Notes: a model not told the origin generated them from the sequence alone. Numbered from the stretch's first letter, positions 16,363 to 25,383 are shown. The stretch: 64,000 nucleotides of DNA from Aeromonas jandaei (GCF_037890695.1 NZ_CP149571.1:2386001-2450000), one strand, 5' to 3'. Numbers and translations are program-made.

Positions 16363-17361
16363 GTGGCAACGATAAAAGACGTTTCTCAGCTGGCAAATGT
16401 GTCTATTTCCACCGTATCGCGCGTGATCAACAACACGGCGCAGGTCGCCCCGGAAAAGCGCGAGGCCGTATTGGCGGCCATGAAGGAACTCAATTTTCGG
16501 CCCAACAGTTTTGCCCAGGCTCTGGTCAGCAAGCGTTCCAACTGCATTGGCGTGCTGGTCGGCGACCTCTGCGGTGGTCCCTTCTTCGCCCAGATGATGC
16601 GGGGCATTGAAACCATGGTCGATCGGGCAAACAAGTTCACCATTGTGATGTCGGGCAACCATGACATTACCCGCGAGCGCCATGCCATTCAGGCTCTGCT
16701 GCAGCGTCAGTGCGATGCCCTGATCCTGCACAGCAAGGCGCTGCCCGACGAGGAGCTGAGCGAGCTGGCGGCGGGCACCACTCCCATCGTCTTTATCAAT
16801 CGTCAGGTGCCGGGCGCCGAAGATCGCTGCGTCTGGCTCGACAACAAGGCCGGGATCACCACGGCTTGCCAGCATCTGCTCGATGCCGGTCATCGCAAGA
16901 TTGCCTTTATTACCTCCGATGACGAGGAGTTCGTCGATGGTCAGCAACGGATGGCGGGCTATACCCAGACGCTGGGGCGGGCTGGTATTGCCCTTGATCC
17001 GGCCCTGATCAGCCGCGGCTTTGCCGACGAGAACGGTGGCTATGTGGCGATGAGCGAGCTGCTGGCGCGCGGTGTCGAGTTCACTGCCGTGCTCGGTTTC
17101 AACGATGGCATGGTGGCCGGAGCCATCTCCTGTCTGCTGGAGCGTGGTTACAAGATCCCGCAACAGGTGTCGGTGGTGGGGTTCGACGATATTCCCTATG
17201 CCCGCTACATCTATCCCAAGCTCACCACGGTGCGTTACCCCATCGAGGAGATGGGCAGCCGCGCCGCCGAGCTGGCCCTGCGCCTGCTCGATCACAAGCC
17301 GGTAGAGGGGTTGCCGCTCAAATTCGAAGCCCAGCTGGTGGAGCGTGAATCGGTCGCCTGA
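16363..17361 (+). CDS. LacI/GalR-family transcriptional regulator (GalR-like)
   Basis: The protein has 332 residues. The N-terminal LacI-type helix-turn-helix reads MATIKDVSQLANVSISTVSR, then VINNTAQVAPEKREAV. A periplasmic-binding-protein-like sensor domain covers residues 60-330. It resembles E. coli GalR/GalS along its length (IGVLVGDLCGGPFFAQMM, LLARGVEFTAVLGFNDGM, LTTVRYPIEEMGSRAAELAL). It probably represses sugar genes in response to a galactose-like ligand, but no sugar operon lies nearby, so the ligand is not fixed. The start is GTG at 16363, after an AAGGA-type ribosome binding site. Confidence 0.88.
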   Translation: MATIKDVSQLANVSISTVSRVINNTAQVAPEKREAVLAAMKELNFRPNSFAQALVSKRSNCIGVLVGDLCGGPFFAQMMRGIETMVDRANKFTIVMSGNHDITRERHAIQALLQRQCDALILHSKALPDEELSELAAGTTPIVFINRQVPGAEDRCVWLDNKAGITTACQHLLDAGHRKIAFITSDDEEFVDGQQRMAGYTQTLGRAGIALDPALISRGFADENGGYVAMSELLARGVEFTAVLGFNDGMVAGAISCLLERGYKIPQQVSVVGFDDIPYARYIYPKLTTVRYPIEEMGSRAAELALRLLDHKPVEGLPLKFEAQLVERESVA

Positions 17362-17384
17362 TCTGCGGCGAGAAGTCCTGAGCA

Positions 17385-17411
17385 ATATGGCCCCATCGGG
17401 GCCATATCTTT
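17385..17411 (+). terminator. Rho-independent terminator of the GalR-like gene
   Basis: The ten-base stem ATATGGCCCC/GGGGCCATAT with a three-base loop is followed by CTTT. It lies 24 bases after the stop and before the convergent DAHP synthase gene. Confidence 0.8.
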
Positions 17412-17433
17412 ATCTGCCACATGCGTTCCGGTT

Positions 17434-18498
17434 TTACCCCGCCAGGGCAATACGCTGCTGGCGGCGCGCTTCCACCCCTTCGGCAAGGGCATCGAGTACT
17501 ACCCGCGTCTGCTCCCAGCCGATGCAGCCATCGGTGACCGACTGGCCGTAGCACAGCGGCTTGCTGGCTATATCCTGGCGTCCCTCCTTGAGAAAACTCT
17601 CCACCATGACGGCGGCGATGGTGTGGCAGCCGTTGCCGAGCTGGGCAGCCAGATCCCGGGCCACGGGTAGCTGGCGGGCGTGTTGTTTCTGGCTGTTGCC
17701 GTGGCTGCAATCGATCATCAGGCGAGGGGAGAGATGATGCTGGCGCAGTAGCTCGCCAGCCTCTGCCACATGATTGCTCTGATAGTTGGGCAGGCGGCCA
17801 CCGCGCAGGATCAGGTGACTATCGGGGTTGCCATGACTGCGCACCAGTGCCAGCCGCCCGTCACCGGAAGGCTGCGGATAGAGGTGCGCAGCCCGGCTGG
17901 CAAGGATCGCCTCGACCGCGATCTGGACGTTGCCATCGGTGCCGTTTTTAAAACCGATGGGGCAGGGGAGGGCGGAGGCCAGCTGGCGGTGGAGCTGGGA
18001 TTCGGTGGTGCGGGCACCGATGGCGCCCCAGCTGATGAGATCCCCCAGATAGAGCATGCTGGTGAGATCGAGAAATTCAGTGGCACAGGCGAGCCCCTCT
18101 TGCCCGAGTGCCATCAGCTGCTCGCGCGCCTGGCGCAATCCCTCTGCCAGCCGATCGCTGCCATCCAGATGCGGATCGAAGATAAATCCCTTCCAGCCGA
18201 GCGTCGTGCGCGGCTTTTCGAAGTAGGTGCGCATCACCAGTTGCAGCTGATCCCCGTATTGGCCCTGCAGTTCGGCCAGCCGGCCACCATAGTCGCGGGC
18301 GGCGACGGGATCGTGGATGGAGCAGGGACCGATCACCAGCAGCAAGCGGTCGTCCTCTCCATGCAGAATATGGCGGGCTTGCTGGCGGCTGCGCGCTATC
18401 TGACGGGCGAGTCGGGGAGGTACGGGGTGATCTTGCAGCAACTCATCCGGGGTGGGCAGGGTGGCAAGGGGTGATGCGTTCAGTAGTGAGGTGAACAT
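17434..18498 (-). CDS. 3-deoxy-7-phosphoheptulonate (DAHP) synthase, class I AroFGH type
   Basis: The protein has 354 residues. It carries the class I signatures LLLVIGPCSIHD, MRTYFEKPRTTLGWKG, DLISWGAIGARTTESQ, GFKNGTDGN, DCSHGNSQKQH and a late DGCIGWEQT. It condenses PEP and erythrose-4-phosphate, the first step to chorismate. It lies downstream of the catecholate receptor on the same strand, 118 bases after it. The reading that it feeds the adjacent dihydroxybenzoate pathway is an inference from position. Which aromatic amino acid, if any, inhibits it cannot be read here. No aromatic-rich leader peptide or TyrR box was found upstream. Confidence 0.93.
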   Translation of the reverse strand: MFTSLLNASPLATLPTPDELLQDHPVPPRLARQIARSRQQARHILHGEDDRLLLVIGPCSIHDPVAARDYGGRLAELQGQYGDQLQLVMRTYFEKPRTTLGWKGFIFDPHLDGSDRLAEGLRQAREQLMALGQEGLACATEFLDLTSMLYLGDLISWGAIGARTTESQLHRQLASALPCPIGFKNGTDGNVQIAVEAILASRAAHLYPQPSGDGRLALVRSHGNPDSHLILRGGRLPNYQSNHVAEAGELLRQHHLSPRLMIDCSHGNSQKQHARQLPVARDLAAQLGNGCHTIAAVMVESFLKEGRQDIASKPLCYGQSVTDGCIGWEQTRVVLDALAEGVEARRQQRIALAG

Positions 18499-18616
18499 GA
18501 GCGATCCTTATGGAAATGGAAACCTGCATGCTCATTGCTGTCCAGTGGGGAGCTTCCCCTTATTGTGTCGGGCAACACAGCGCGGGCATGGGCCCGCGCT
18601 GTTGGTTTGATGAGCT

Positions 18617-20569
18617 TTAGAAGCGGGCCGAGCCGCTGATGTAGTAGCTGCGACCCGGCTCCACGTTCTGGAAGGTGGGGTCTTTCTCCTGCAGGCGCAC
18701 ATCGGTCAGGTTGGTGATACCGACCCGCAGATCAAAGTTCTCGGTGACCTTGAAGCCGGTGCCGAGATCGAAAGTCTGATAGCTGGGCAGCTTGTGCAGC
18801 ACCACGGCCTTGTTGACGGTCTGCTCCGCATATTGGGTGCCGGTGTAGGTGGTGCCAACGAAGGCGTTGACCCGCTCGGTGGCCTGCCAGGTCAGCTTGG
18901 CGTTGGCCTTGTGCTCCGGCCGTTCAGGTAGGGCCTGACCCTGATCGCCTTCCGCTTTCAGGTAGGTGTAGTTGGCACCCAGATTGATGTCGTTGGTCAG
19001 ATTGAGCCTGCCGGTCAGCTCCAGCCCTTTGGTGGTGGCCTTCTCCAGGTTGTACCAGGTGCGGTCAGTGGAGTTTGGCAGCTGTTTGAAGGTGAGCATG
19101 TCGTCGATATCGGAGTAGAAGAGGGTGGCGCTGGTTTCCCAGATCCCTTGCCCTGCGATAACGCCCAGCTCGTAGTTGGTGCTGGTTTCCGGCTTGACCT
19201 TGTCACTGCCATAGATGCGGCAACTGCCGCCGCAACTCTCGATGCTGTAGCCATTGGAGTACTGGTGCGGTGCCGGCGCCTTGAAGGCCTGGCTGACCCC
19301 GCCTTTGACGGTCACCACATCGTTCAGTTCGTACACCAGATAGCCGCGCGGGGTGAAGTGACTGCCGTAGATCTCGTGGTGATCGTAACGACCGCCCAGA
19401 GTCAGGGTCAGGCTGTCGGTCAGGCCGATCTCGTCCTGAGCGAATAGTGCCTCCTGGGAGTGACTCTCTTTGCCGCCGATATCCTTGTAGCTCACCGCAT
19501 CCACCAGCTCCCGATCCAGATATTCACCACCCAGGGTCAGGTAGTGGTTGGCCAGCGCCAGGTTGGTATAGCCCTTGAGGGTCAAGGTGTTCTCTTCCAG
19601 TTCGCGCTGCTGCGGGGCAGAGTAGCTGGTGTTGAAGTCGTCGATCTGGGAGCTTTCATAGTTGGCCATGACGGTAGTGTCACCCCAGCTCCAGTTCCCC
19701 TTGTGAGTCAGACCAAACAGGTTGCGATCGTTTTGCTGCTGGCGGCTGTGCACCTTGTTGCCGGTCTTGCGGAAGATATCGAGGGGCCGCTCATCCTGGT
19801 TGTAGAGATAGTCAAACTCGAAGCGCTGCTGCTCATCCACCAGCCAGCTCAGGGTGGAGGCAAAGTTGCGGGTCTGCTTGGCTTCGATGAGCGGGATGCT
19901 ATCGGCCGCTTCCGGCGGAGTCCAGGCCTGACGGTCGTACACTTCGCCATTCATCCGGATCAGCAGGTTGTCGGTTAGCGGGCCGGTAAAGCCCAGGTTG
20001 GTTCTGTGCTGATCGCCGCCATCCTTGCCCTCGATGGCCTTGAAGTCGGCATCGGCTGCCCCTTGCCAGGTTTTGCCCGGCTGCTTGGTGATGATGTTGA
20101 TGACACCGCCGATGGCATCGGAGCCGTAAAGTGCCGACATGGGGCCGCGGATCACCTCGACCCGCTCGATCATGCCAAGGGGCACCGGGGTGTTGTCGAA
20201 GTTGCCACCGCGCCACAGGGCATTGGAGGAGGAGAGGCGTTTGCCATCCACCAGCACCAGGGTGTATTTGCCGGACATGCCGCGAATACCGATGTCGCTG
20301 CGGCCATTGGTGTCGGTCTCGGCCTGGATGCCCACCTCGTGGCGCAGCAGGTCGGCAAGGTCATTGACCGGTGTGGCCTTGATCTGTTCGGCACTGATAA
20401 CCGAGATGGAGGCAGGGGCCGAGCGGGTATTGTGCGCCGTGGTGGTGACGGTGATCACCTCGTCGGCTTGAGGGGCGTTGCTGGCGGCGATGGCTTGCTG
20501 GGTCAGCAGGGTGACGATGGTAGTGGCCAGCAGGCTGGGGGCAATAAAACGGGAGGTTGAGGATTTCAT
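18617..20569 (-). CDS. TonB-dependent catecholate siderophore receptor (CirA-like)
   Basis: The protein has 650 residues. A signal peptide ends at QQAIAA, followed by the TonB box region DEVITVTTTA. The plug domain has APASISVISAEQI, VDGKRLSS, VEVIRGPMSALYGSDAIGG and VINIITKQPG. The barrel ends in the terminal Phe of SGSARF. The plug resembles E. coli CirA and Vibrio catecholate receptors more than it does FepA, and the SCGGSCRIYG cysteine-loop near residue 440 has a counterpart in CirA. It should import ferric enterobactin or its linear breakdown products. It is divergent from entC across two Fur boxes. Confidence 0.9.
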   Translation of the reverse strand: MKSSTSRFIAPSLLATTIVTLLTQQAIAASNAPQADEVITVTTTAHNTRSAPASISVISAEQIKATPVNDLADLLRHEVGIQAETDTNGRSDIGIRGMSGKYTLVLVDGKRLSSSNALWRGGNFDNTPVPLGMIERVEVIRGPMSALYGSDAIGGVINIITKQPGKTWQGAADADFKAIEGKDGGDQHRTNLGFTGPLTDNLLIRMNGEVYDRQAWTPPEAADSIPLIEAKQTRNFASTLSWLVDEQQRFEFDYLYNQDERPLDIFRKTGNKVHSRQQQNDRNLFGLTHKGNWSWGDTTVMANYESSQIDDFNTSYSAPQQRELEENTLTLKGYTNLALANHYLTLGGEYLDRELVDAVSYKDIGGKESHSQEALFAQDEIGLTDSLTLTLGGRYDHHEIYGSHFTPRGYLVYELNDVVTVKGGVSQAFKAPAPHQYSNGYSIESCGGSCRIYGSDKVKPETSTNYELGVIAGQGIWETSATLFYSDIDDMLTFKQLPNSTDRTWYNLEKATTKGLELTGRLNLTNDINLGANYTYLKAEGDQGQALPERPEHKANAKLTWQATERVNAFVGTTYTGTQYAEQTVNKAVVLHKLPSYQTFDLGTGFKVTENFDLRVGITNLTDVRLQEKDPTFQNVEPGRSYYISGSARF

Positions 20570-20588
20570 TATTTACATCTTCCATAAC

Positions 20589-20617
20589 ATTCAAATGATA
20601 AGCGTTATCATTATCAA
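20589..20617 (-). promoter_or_regulatory. Fur box in the promoter of the CirA-like receptor
   Basis: GATAAGCGTTATCATTATC at 20597-20615 closely matches the 19-base Fur consensus. On the minus strand a TTGATA box (20617-20612) and a TTGAAT box (20594-20589) are 17 bases apart with the Fur box between them, the classical repressing position. The predicted start is about 15 bases upstream of the gene. Confidence 0.82.
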
Positions 20618-20703
20618 GTTTAATTTGCTCCGATCGCAACTCTTTTTTATCGGCGATGTTCGGTTTCGTTCGCCCCTCTCTTTTGACTAAAAATAAGTTA
20701 ATG

Positions 20704-20751
20704 AAATTGATTATCATTTGTATTGATCGTTTTTTCACTCCTTGTTAGGAT
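20704..20751 (+). promoter_or_regulatory. Fur box and promoter of entC
   Basis: A second Fur-like element (AAATTGATTATCATTTGTA, 20704-20722) abuts a -35 box TTGATC (20723-20728) and a -10 box TAGGAT (20746-20751) with 17-base spacing. The match to the Fur consensus is weaker than at the receptor, but the placement fits iron repression of the biosynthetic operon. Confidence 0.68.
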
Positions 20752-20771
20752 GCCGCTCACCCTGCGATGTG

Positions 20772-20794
20772 GTGAGTCAAATGACTCACTTTTT
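20772..20794 (+). repeat. Perfect inverted repeat in the entC leader
   Basis: GTGAGTCA, two A residues and TGACTCAC form a perfect eight-base palindrome at 20772-20789, followed by five T residues. It lies downstream of the predicted start site and 47 bases before the entC ATG. It could be an operator or an attenuator-like hairpin. Confidence 0.6.
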
Positions 20795-20835
20795 GTCGTT
20801 TCAGGTAGTGATTGATTCCAAGGAGTAGCACCGTC

Positions 20836-21984
20836 ATGTGTGACCATGCACTGGAAGGAGAGTGGCCCGCCACAGCGGCCGGGCTGGATAAAGTGTGCTG
20901 TTTTGCCAGCGGTGACAGGGTACTGGTCGCTTCCGGTATCCACGACAGTTTTACCGGCATTCCACCGGAAAAACTGCTCGCCCATCTGCGTCAGTTGCGC
21001 CAGCAGGGGATGGACAATCCCATCGCCATCGGCGCCATTCCGTTTGATACCCAATCCCCCTGGCATCTGGTGATCCCGGCGCAATCGCAGTGGGTCGCAA
21101 GGGATGCGATGTTGCCCGCCCGTTGTTGCCAGCTCCATGGCGAGGTGAGCGAAGTGACCGGCTCAGCCCACTATCAGGGGGCGGTGCGGGCAGCGCTGCA
21201 GCAGTTCAGTGAGGGCCAGCTTGAGAAGGTGGTGCTGTCACGCGCCATCGACGTGCAGAGCGCAGAGCAGACCTCACCTGCACACGCCTATGGCTCTCTG
21301 CTTGCCCAGAATCCGGGCGCCTATGTGTTCCAGATCCCGCTGCCGGAGGGGGAGACCCTGCTTGGCGCGAGCCCCGAGCTGCTGGTATCGCGCAGCGAGA
21401 TGGCGGTGGTGAGCAATCCACTGGCGGGCTCCCGTCCGCGCCACGCGTTTTCCGATCAACAGGCAGCCAGTGCCGAGCTGCTGGGGGCCCAGAAGGATCG
21501 CTATGAACATGCGCTGGTGGCCGATGCAGTCGCTGCGGCCCTCTCTCCCTACTGCCGCGAGCTGGATGTCCCCCCGGAGCCGCAGGTGATCGCCACTCCT
21601 ACCATGTGGCACCTCTCGACCCGCATCGCCGGGCGGCTCCATGAACCCTCTTCCGTGCTGGCACTGGCGCTGGCGCTGCACCCGACGCCGGCGGTATGCG
21701 GCACGCCGCTCTCGGCTGCGCGTCAGGCCATCTCCCGGCTTGAGGGGTACGATCGCCGCTTCTACTGTGGCGCCGTCGGCTGGATGGATGCCGATGGCAA
21801 TGGCGAGTGGGTAGTCACCATTCGCTGTGGCGTGCTGGCCGGCAGGCAACTGCGGCTCTATGCCGGCGCCGGAGTGGTGGTGGGTTCCTCGCCGGAAGCA
21901 GAGTGGCAAGAGACCGCCGCCAAGCTCGGCACCATGTTGCGGGCGTTTGGTCTCGAAAGCCGGGAGCCGGAGGTAACTGCATGA
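20836..21984 (+). CDS. entC: Isochorismate synthase of the enterobactin pathway
   Basis: The protein has 382 residues and belongs to the chorismate-binding family. Typical segments are [57 protein letters not shown] and the C-terminal [17 protein letters not shown]. It turns chorismate into isochorismate, the first committed step to 2,3-dihydroxybenzoate. The ATG at 20836 has AAGGAG ten bases upstream. An upstream TTG would place that ribosome binding site inside the gene. It heads a tight entC-entE-entB-entA series in which each start overlaps the previous stop. Aeromonas enterobactin genes have been named aeb; I use ent because the match is to function. Confidence 0.93.
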   Translation: MCDHALEGEWPATAAGLDKVCCFASGDRVLVASGIHDSFTGIPPEKLLAHLRQLRQQGMDNPIAIGAIPFDTQSPWHLVIPAQSQWVARDAMLPARCCQLHGEVSEVTGSAHYQGAVRAALQQFSEGQLEKVVLSRAIDVQSAEQTSPAHAYGSLLAQNPGAYVFQIPLPEGETLLGASPELLVSRSEMAVVSNPLAGSRPRHAFSDQQAASAELLGAQKDRYEHALVADAVAAALSPYCRELDVPPEPQVIATPTMWHLSTRIAGRLHEPSSVLALALALHPTPAVCGTPLSAARQAISRLEGYDRRFYCGAVGWMDADGNGEWVVTIRCGVLAGRQLRLYAGAGVVVGSSPEAEWQETAAKLGTMLRAFGLESREPEVTA

Positions 21985-23633
21985 AGCCGCTGGTGCCCTT
22001 TACCCCCTGGCCTGTAGAGCTGGCAGCCCACTACAGAGCACAAGGTTGGTGGTGCGGGCAACCGCTCACCGCCCTGCTCGATGACTCTGCCGAACGTTAT
22101 CCCGAGCGCACGGCCCTGATCTGCGGCGAGCGCACCCTCAGTTATGGCCAGTTAAAACGTGAGGTCGATGCGCTGGCGGCGCGGCTGACCGTGCGCGGGT
22201 TGGGTCATGGCGATACCGCGCTGGTTCAGTTGCCCAACTGCGCCGAGTTCTATATCTGCTGGTTTGCCCTGATCCGCAGCGGAGTGGTGGCTGTGCACGC
22301 CCTTTATAGCCATCAGCGGCGCGAGCTGGTGGCCTTTGCCCGCCAGATTGAGCCCGCCTTGCTGGTACTCAGCCCCTCTCACCCCGGCTTTGCCGGTGAA
22401 GGGGGAAGCCTCGCGGCCCTTGATGAGCGGATATCGCCTTCCTGTCAGACACTGCTGTTCGAGCCAGCAGAAGGGGGCGATCTTCAGTCAGGATTTGCAT
22501 GGCGTCAGTCTGAAACCGTGGCTCATGCTGATGGTTCGCCGTTGACGGCCACTGCGCCAACCCCTACACCGACTCCAGCCGATCAGGTCGCCTTTTTCCA
22601 GCTCTCCGGCGGTAGCACCGGCACCCCCAAACTGATCCCCCGCACCCACGATGACTATGGCTACAGCGTGCGCCAGAGCGTGGCGGTGTGCGGTTGGGAT
22701 GAGCGGGTGTTCTATCTCTGCGCCCTGCCAGCGCCCCACAACTTTCCCCTGAGCTCCCCCGGCGCACTCGGAGTGTTTTATGCCGGTGGCTGCGTAGTGC
22801 TGGCAAAGGATCCTTCCGCAGCAACCTGTCTGCCGCTGGTGCAGCGTCATCAGATCAACTGGGCGGCACTGGTGCCACCGGCTCTGGCGCTCTGGCTGGA
22901 GGCGGCCAGCCACTATCCGCAGACCTCCCTGGAGTGTGTGCAGGTGGGCGGTGCGCGCCTCAGCCCGGCTCACGCCGAGGCAGTGGCGAGCCGCCTTGGC
23001 TGCCGCTTGCAGCAGGTGTTCGGCATGGCCGAGGGGCTGGTCAACTACACCCGCATCGAGGATGACCAGTGGCACATCGTCAATACCCAGGGCCGCCCGA
23101 TGAGCCCGGGTGACGAGGTGGAGGTGCGGGATAGCGACGGGCGCCCCTTGCCTGATGGTGAGTGTGGCGAGCTCTGGACGCGTGGCCCCTACACCTTTCG
23201 CGGCTACTTCAAGGCCGATGCCCACAATCAGCGGGCTTTCGACCGGGACGGTTTCTACTGCACCGGCGATCTGGTCTGCCGCTTGCCCGGCGGCCATCTG
23301 ATGGTGGTGGGGCGCAACAAGGATCAGATCAACCGGGGCGGGGAGAAGATCGACGCCCTCGAGATTGAAGAGCTGTTGCTGACCCACCCGGAGGTGCGGC
23401 AGGCGGCGCTGGTCGCCATGCCTGATCCCATGCTCGGGGAGCGCAGCTGCGCCTTTCTGATGTGCCGCGAGCCCCTCAATCTGCCCCGCTTGCGCCGTTT
23501 CCTGCGCGAGCAGGGGGTGGCCGATTACAAACTGCCCGATCGCCTGGTGCTGGTGGAGCAACTGCCCCACACCCCGGTCGGCAAGATAGACAAACAGACG
23601 CTGCGCGAGCAGCTCGCCAAGGAGTGTGCATGA
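21981..23633 (+). CDS. entE: 2,3-dihydroxybenzoate-AMP ligase
   Basis: The protein has 550 residues and is a stand-alone adenylation enzyme. The AMP-binding loop is FFQLSGGSTGTPKLIPRTH. The aryl-acid pocket region has LCALPAPHNFPLSSPGALGV, as in EntE and DhbE, including the Asn next to His that binds the aryl acid. Later motifs are QVFGMAEGLVNYTR, FYCTGDLVCRLPGGH, GRNKDQINRGGEKI and the catalytic Lys in PVGKIDKQ. It activates 2,3-dihydroxybenzoate and loads it on the EntB carrier domain. The start overlaps the entC stop (ATGA), and the stop overlaps the entB start in the same way. Confidence 0.95.
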   Translation: MKPLVPFTPWPVELAAHYRAQGWWCGQPLTALLDDSAERYPERTALICGERTLSYGQLKREVDALAARLTVRGLGHGDTALVQLPNCAEFYICWFALIRSGVVAVHALYSHQRRELVAFARQIEPALLVLSPSHPGFAGEGGSLAALDERISPSCQTLLFEPAEGGDLQSGFAWRQSETVAHADGSPLTATAPTPTPTPADQVAFFQLSGGSTGTPKLIPRTHDDYGYSVRQSVAVCGWDERVFYLCALPAPHNFPLSSPGALGVFYAGGCVVLAKDPSAATCLPLVQRHQINWAALVPPALALWLEAASHYPQTSLECVQVGGARLSPAHAEAVASRLGCRLQQVFGMAEGLVNYTRIEDDQWHIVNTQGRPMSPGDEVEVRDSDGRPLPDGECGELWTRGPYTFRGYFKADAHNQRAFDRDGFYCTGDLVCRLPGGHLMVVGRNKDQINRGGEKIDALEIEELLLTHPEVRQAALVAMPDPMLGERSCAFLMCREPLNLPRLRRFLREQGVADYKLPDRLVLVEQLPHTPVGKIDKQTLREQLAKECA

Positions 23634-24577
23634 CCATTCAATCCCTCGCCGCCTATCCGCTGCCCACTGCTGAGGAGCTGCCCAGCGGGCGGGTGAACTG
23701 GCCCTTCGAACCGGGCCGGGCCGCCTTGCTGGTTCACGATATGCAGCACTATTTCGTCGACTTCTACGGGCCGGACAATCCGCTGATCAATCAGGTCATC
23801 GACCATATCGCCACCCTGATCCGTCAGGCGCGTGCCCTCGGCATGCCGGTGGTCTACACCGCCCAGCCTGCTGAGCAGAGTCAGGCCGATCGGGCGCTGC
23901 TCAATGACATGTGGGGGCCCGGATTGACCCGGGCGCCGGAGCGTCAACCGATCGTCCCGGCGCTGGCGCCCGAGCCGCAGGATACGGTGCTGACCAAGTG
24001 GCGCTACAGCGCTTTTTGCCGCTCACCGCTGGCGGAGCTGATGGCCGGATGGGGGCGGGATCAGCTGGTGATCTGCGGCATCTACGGCCATATCGGGGTG
24101 ATGCAGACGGCGGTCGATGCTTTTATGCGCGATATCCGCCCCTTCCTGGTGGCAGATGCCATCGCCGACTTCTCCCGCGAGGATCATCTGCTGGCGCTCT
24201 CCTATGTCAGCCGCAATGCCGGTCGGGTAATTACCGTGGCCGAGGTGATGGCGGCCAGCAAACGTCCCCTGAGTCGAGAGTCACTGCGTGATCTGGTGTT
24301 GGCGCGGCTGCCCGCCGAGATGCAGCAGGAGCAACCCACTGAGGATGACAACCTGCTCGACTACGGTCTCGACTCGCTGGCGGTGATGGGGCTGGTGGAA
24401 GAGTGGCGTCAGCAGGGGCTGGTGGTGGAGCTGTCCGAGCTGGCCCGCACGCCGACCCTGGCTCAGTGGTGGGAGCTTCTCTCCAGTCAGCACAATGTCA
24501 GCCAGCTCAATGTCAGTCAGGATACGGCTTATCAGGTCAACGAAGATCACGTCAGCGAACCGGAGTGCACCCCATGA
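23630..24577 (+). CDS. entB: Isochorismatase / aryl carrier protein
   Basis: The protein has 315 residues. The isochorismatase domain occupies about 1-210 with Asp37 (LLVHDMQHYF), Lys123 (LTKWRYSAF) and ICGIYGHIGVMQTA. The aryl carrier domain occupies about 215-285 with the phosphopantetheine-accepting Ser249 in DYGLDSLAVMG. It hydrolyses isochorismate to 2,3-dihydro-2,3-dihydroxybenzoate and carries the activated aryl acid to EntF. About 30 extra polar residues follow the usual end (E. coli EntB has 285), including a short NVSQ-LNVSQ repeat. The carrier needs a phosphopantetheinyl transferase that is not encoded in the window. Confidence 0.95.
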   Translation: MTIQSLAAYPLPTAEELPSGRVNWPFEPGRAALLVHDMQHYFVDFYGPDNPLINQVIDHIATLIRQARALGMPVVYTAQPAEQSQADRALLNDMWGPGLTRAPERQPIVPALAPEPQDTVLTKWRYSAFCRSPLAELMAGWGRDQLVICGIYGHIGVMQTAVDAFMRDIRPFLVADAIADFSREDHLLALSYVSRNAGRVITVAEVMAASKRPLSRESLRDLVLARLPAEMQQEQPTEDDNLLDYGLDSLAVMGLVEEWRQQGLVVELSELARTPTLAQWWELLSSQHNVSQLNVSQDTAYQVNEDHVSEPECTP

Positions 24578-25341
24578 GCGAGTGGCAAGGTAGAACCGTC
24601 TGGGTGACCGGCGCGGCGCAGGGAATTGGCCATGCGGTGGCGCGCACCTTTGCCGAGGCGGGGGCCTGCGTGGTGGCGTTCGATCTGCAACTGGCCGAGG
24701 CGCTGCCCGGCAACGTGAAGAGGGTGGTGATCGATGTCAGCGATAGCGAGGCCGTGACCCGCTGCTGCGAACAGCTGCTGGATGAGGGGCTGGGGCCCGA
24801 TGTGCTGGTCAATGTCGCCGGCGTACTGGCGACCGGCAGGCTCGATGAGGTGGATGACGCCCTCTTGCAGCGCACCTTCGCCATCAATACCTTCGCCCCC
24901 TTCTACCTGATGCGGGCCCTGGCCCCCTGGTTTAAGGGGCGGTGCAGGGGCGCCATCGTCAATGTCTCCTCCAATGCCGGTCGGGTGCCGCGAGTGGGGA
25001 TGGGCATCTATGGCGCCTCCAAGGCGGCGCTGACCAGCCTCACCCAAACGGCAGGGCTGGAACTTGCCCCCTATGGGGTGCGCTGCAATCTGGTGTCGCC
25101 GGGTTCGACCCGAACTCCGATGCTCTGCGGCATGTGGCAGGAGGGGGAGGCGGAGCAGCGCGAAGGGGAGCTGCGCACCATCGCGGGTCTGCCCGGGCAG
25201 TTCAAGCTGGGGATCCCCCTTGGCAAACTTGGAACCCCCGACGAGGTGGCTGCCTGCGTGCTGTTTCTCGCCTCTGATGCCGCCAGCCATATCACCTTGC
25301 AGGATCTGGTGGTCGATGGCGGTGCCACCCTGGGGGTCTAG
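24574..25341 (+). CDS. entA: 2,3-dihydro-2,3-dihydroxybenzoate dehydrogenase
   Basis: The protein has 255 residues and is a classical short-chain dehydrogenase. It has the NAD motif VTGAAQGIGHAVA at 11-23, NVAG, a catalytic Ser in NVSSNAGRVPR, and YGASK with Tyr146 and Lys150. It oxidises 2,3-dihydro-2,3-dihydroxybenzoate to 2,3-dihydroxybenzoate with NAD. The context (entCEB immediately before, overlapping by four bases) makes this assignment firm. A hairpin with a short T run lies about 40 bases after the stop. Confidence 0.93.
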   Translation: MSEWQGRTVWVTGAAQGIGHAVARTFAEAGACVVAFDLQLAEALPGNVKRVVIDVSDSEAVTRCCEQLLDEGLGPDVLVNVAGVLATGRLDEVDDALLQRTFAINTFAPFYLMRALAPWFKGRCRGAIVNVSSNAGRVPRVGMGIYGASKAALTSLTQTAGLELAPYGVRCNLVSPGSTRTPMLCGMWQEGEAEQREGELRTIAGLPGQFKLGIPLGKLGTPDEVAACVLFLASDAASHITLQDLVVDGGATLGV

Positions 25342-25383
25342 CCTGCACTCTGCCGATCTGGCAGGCGTGACACTCTCTTTATG

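Noticed and set aside
18540-18610. Attenuator or leader peptide before the DAHP synthase gene
   Set aside because: Small hairpins are present (for example at 18549-18561), but the only short open frame there lacks a run of aromatic codons, so aromatic attenuation is not supported.
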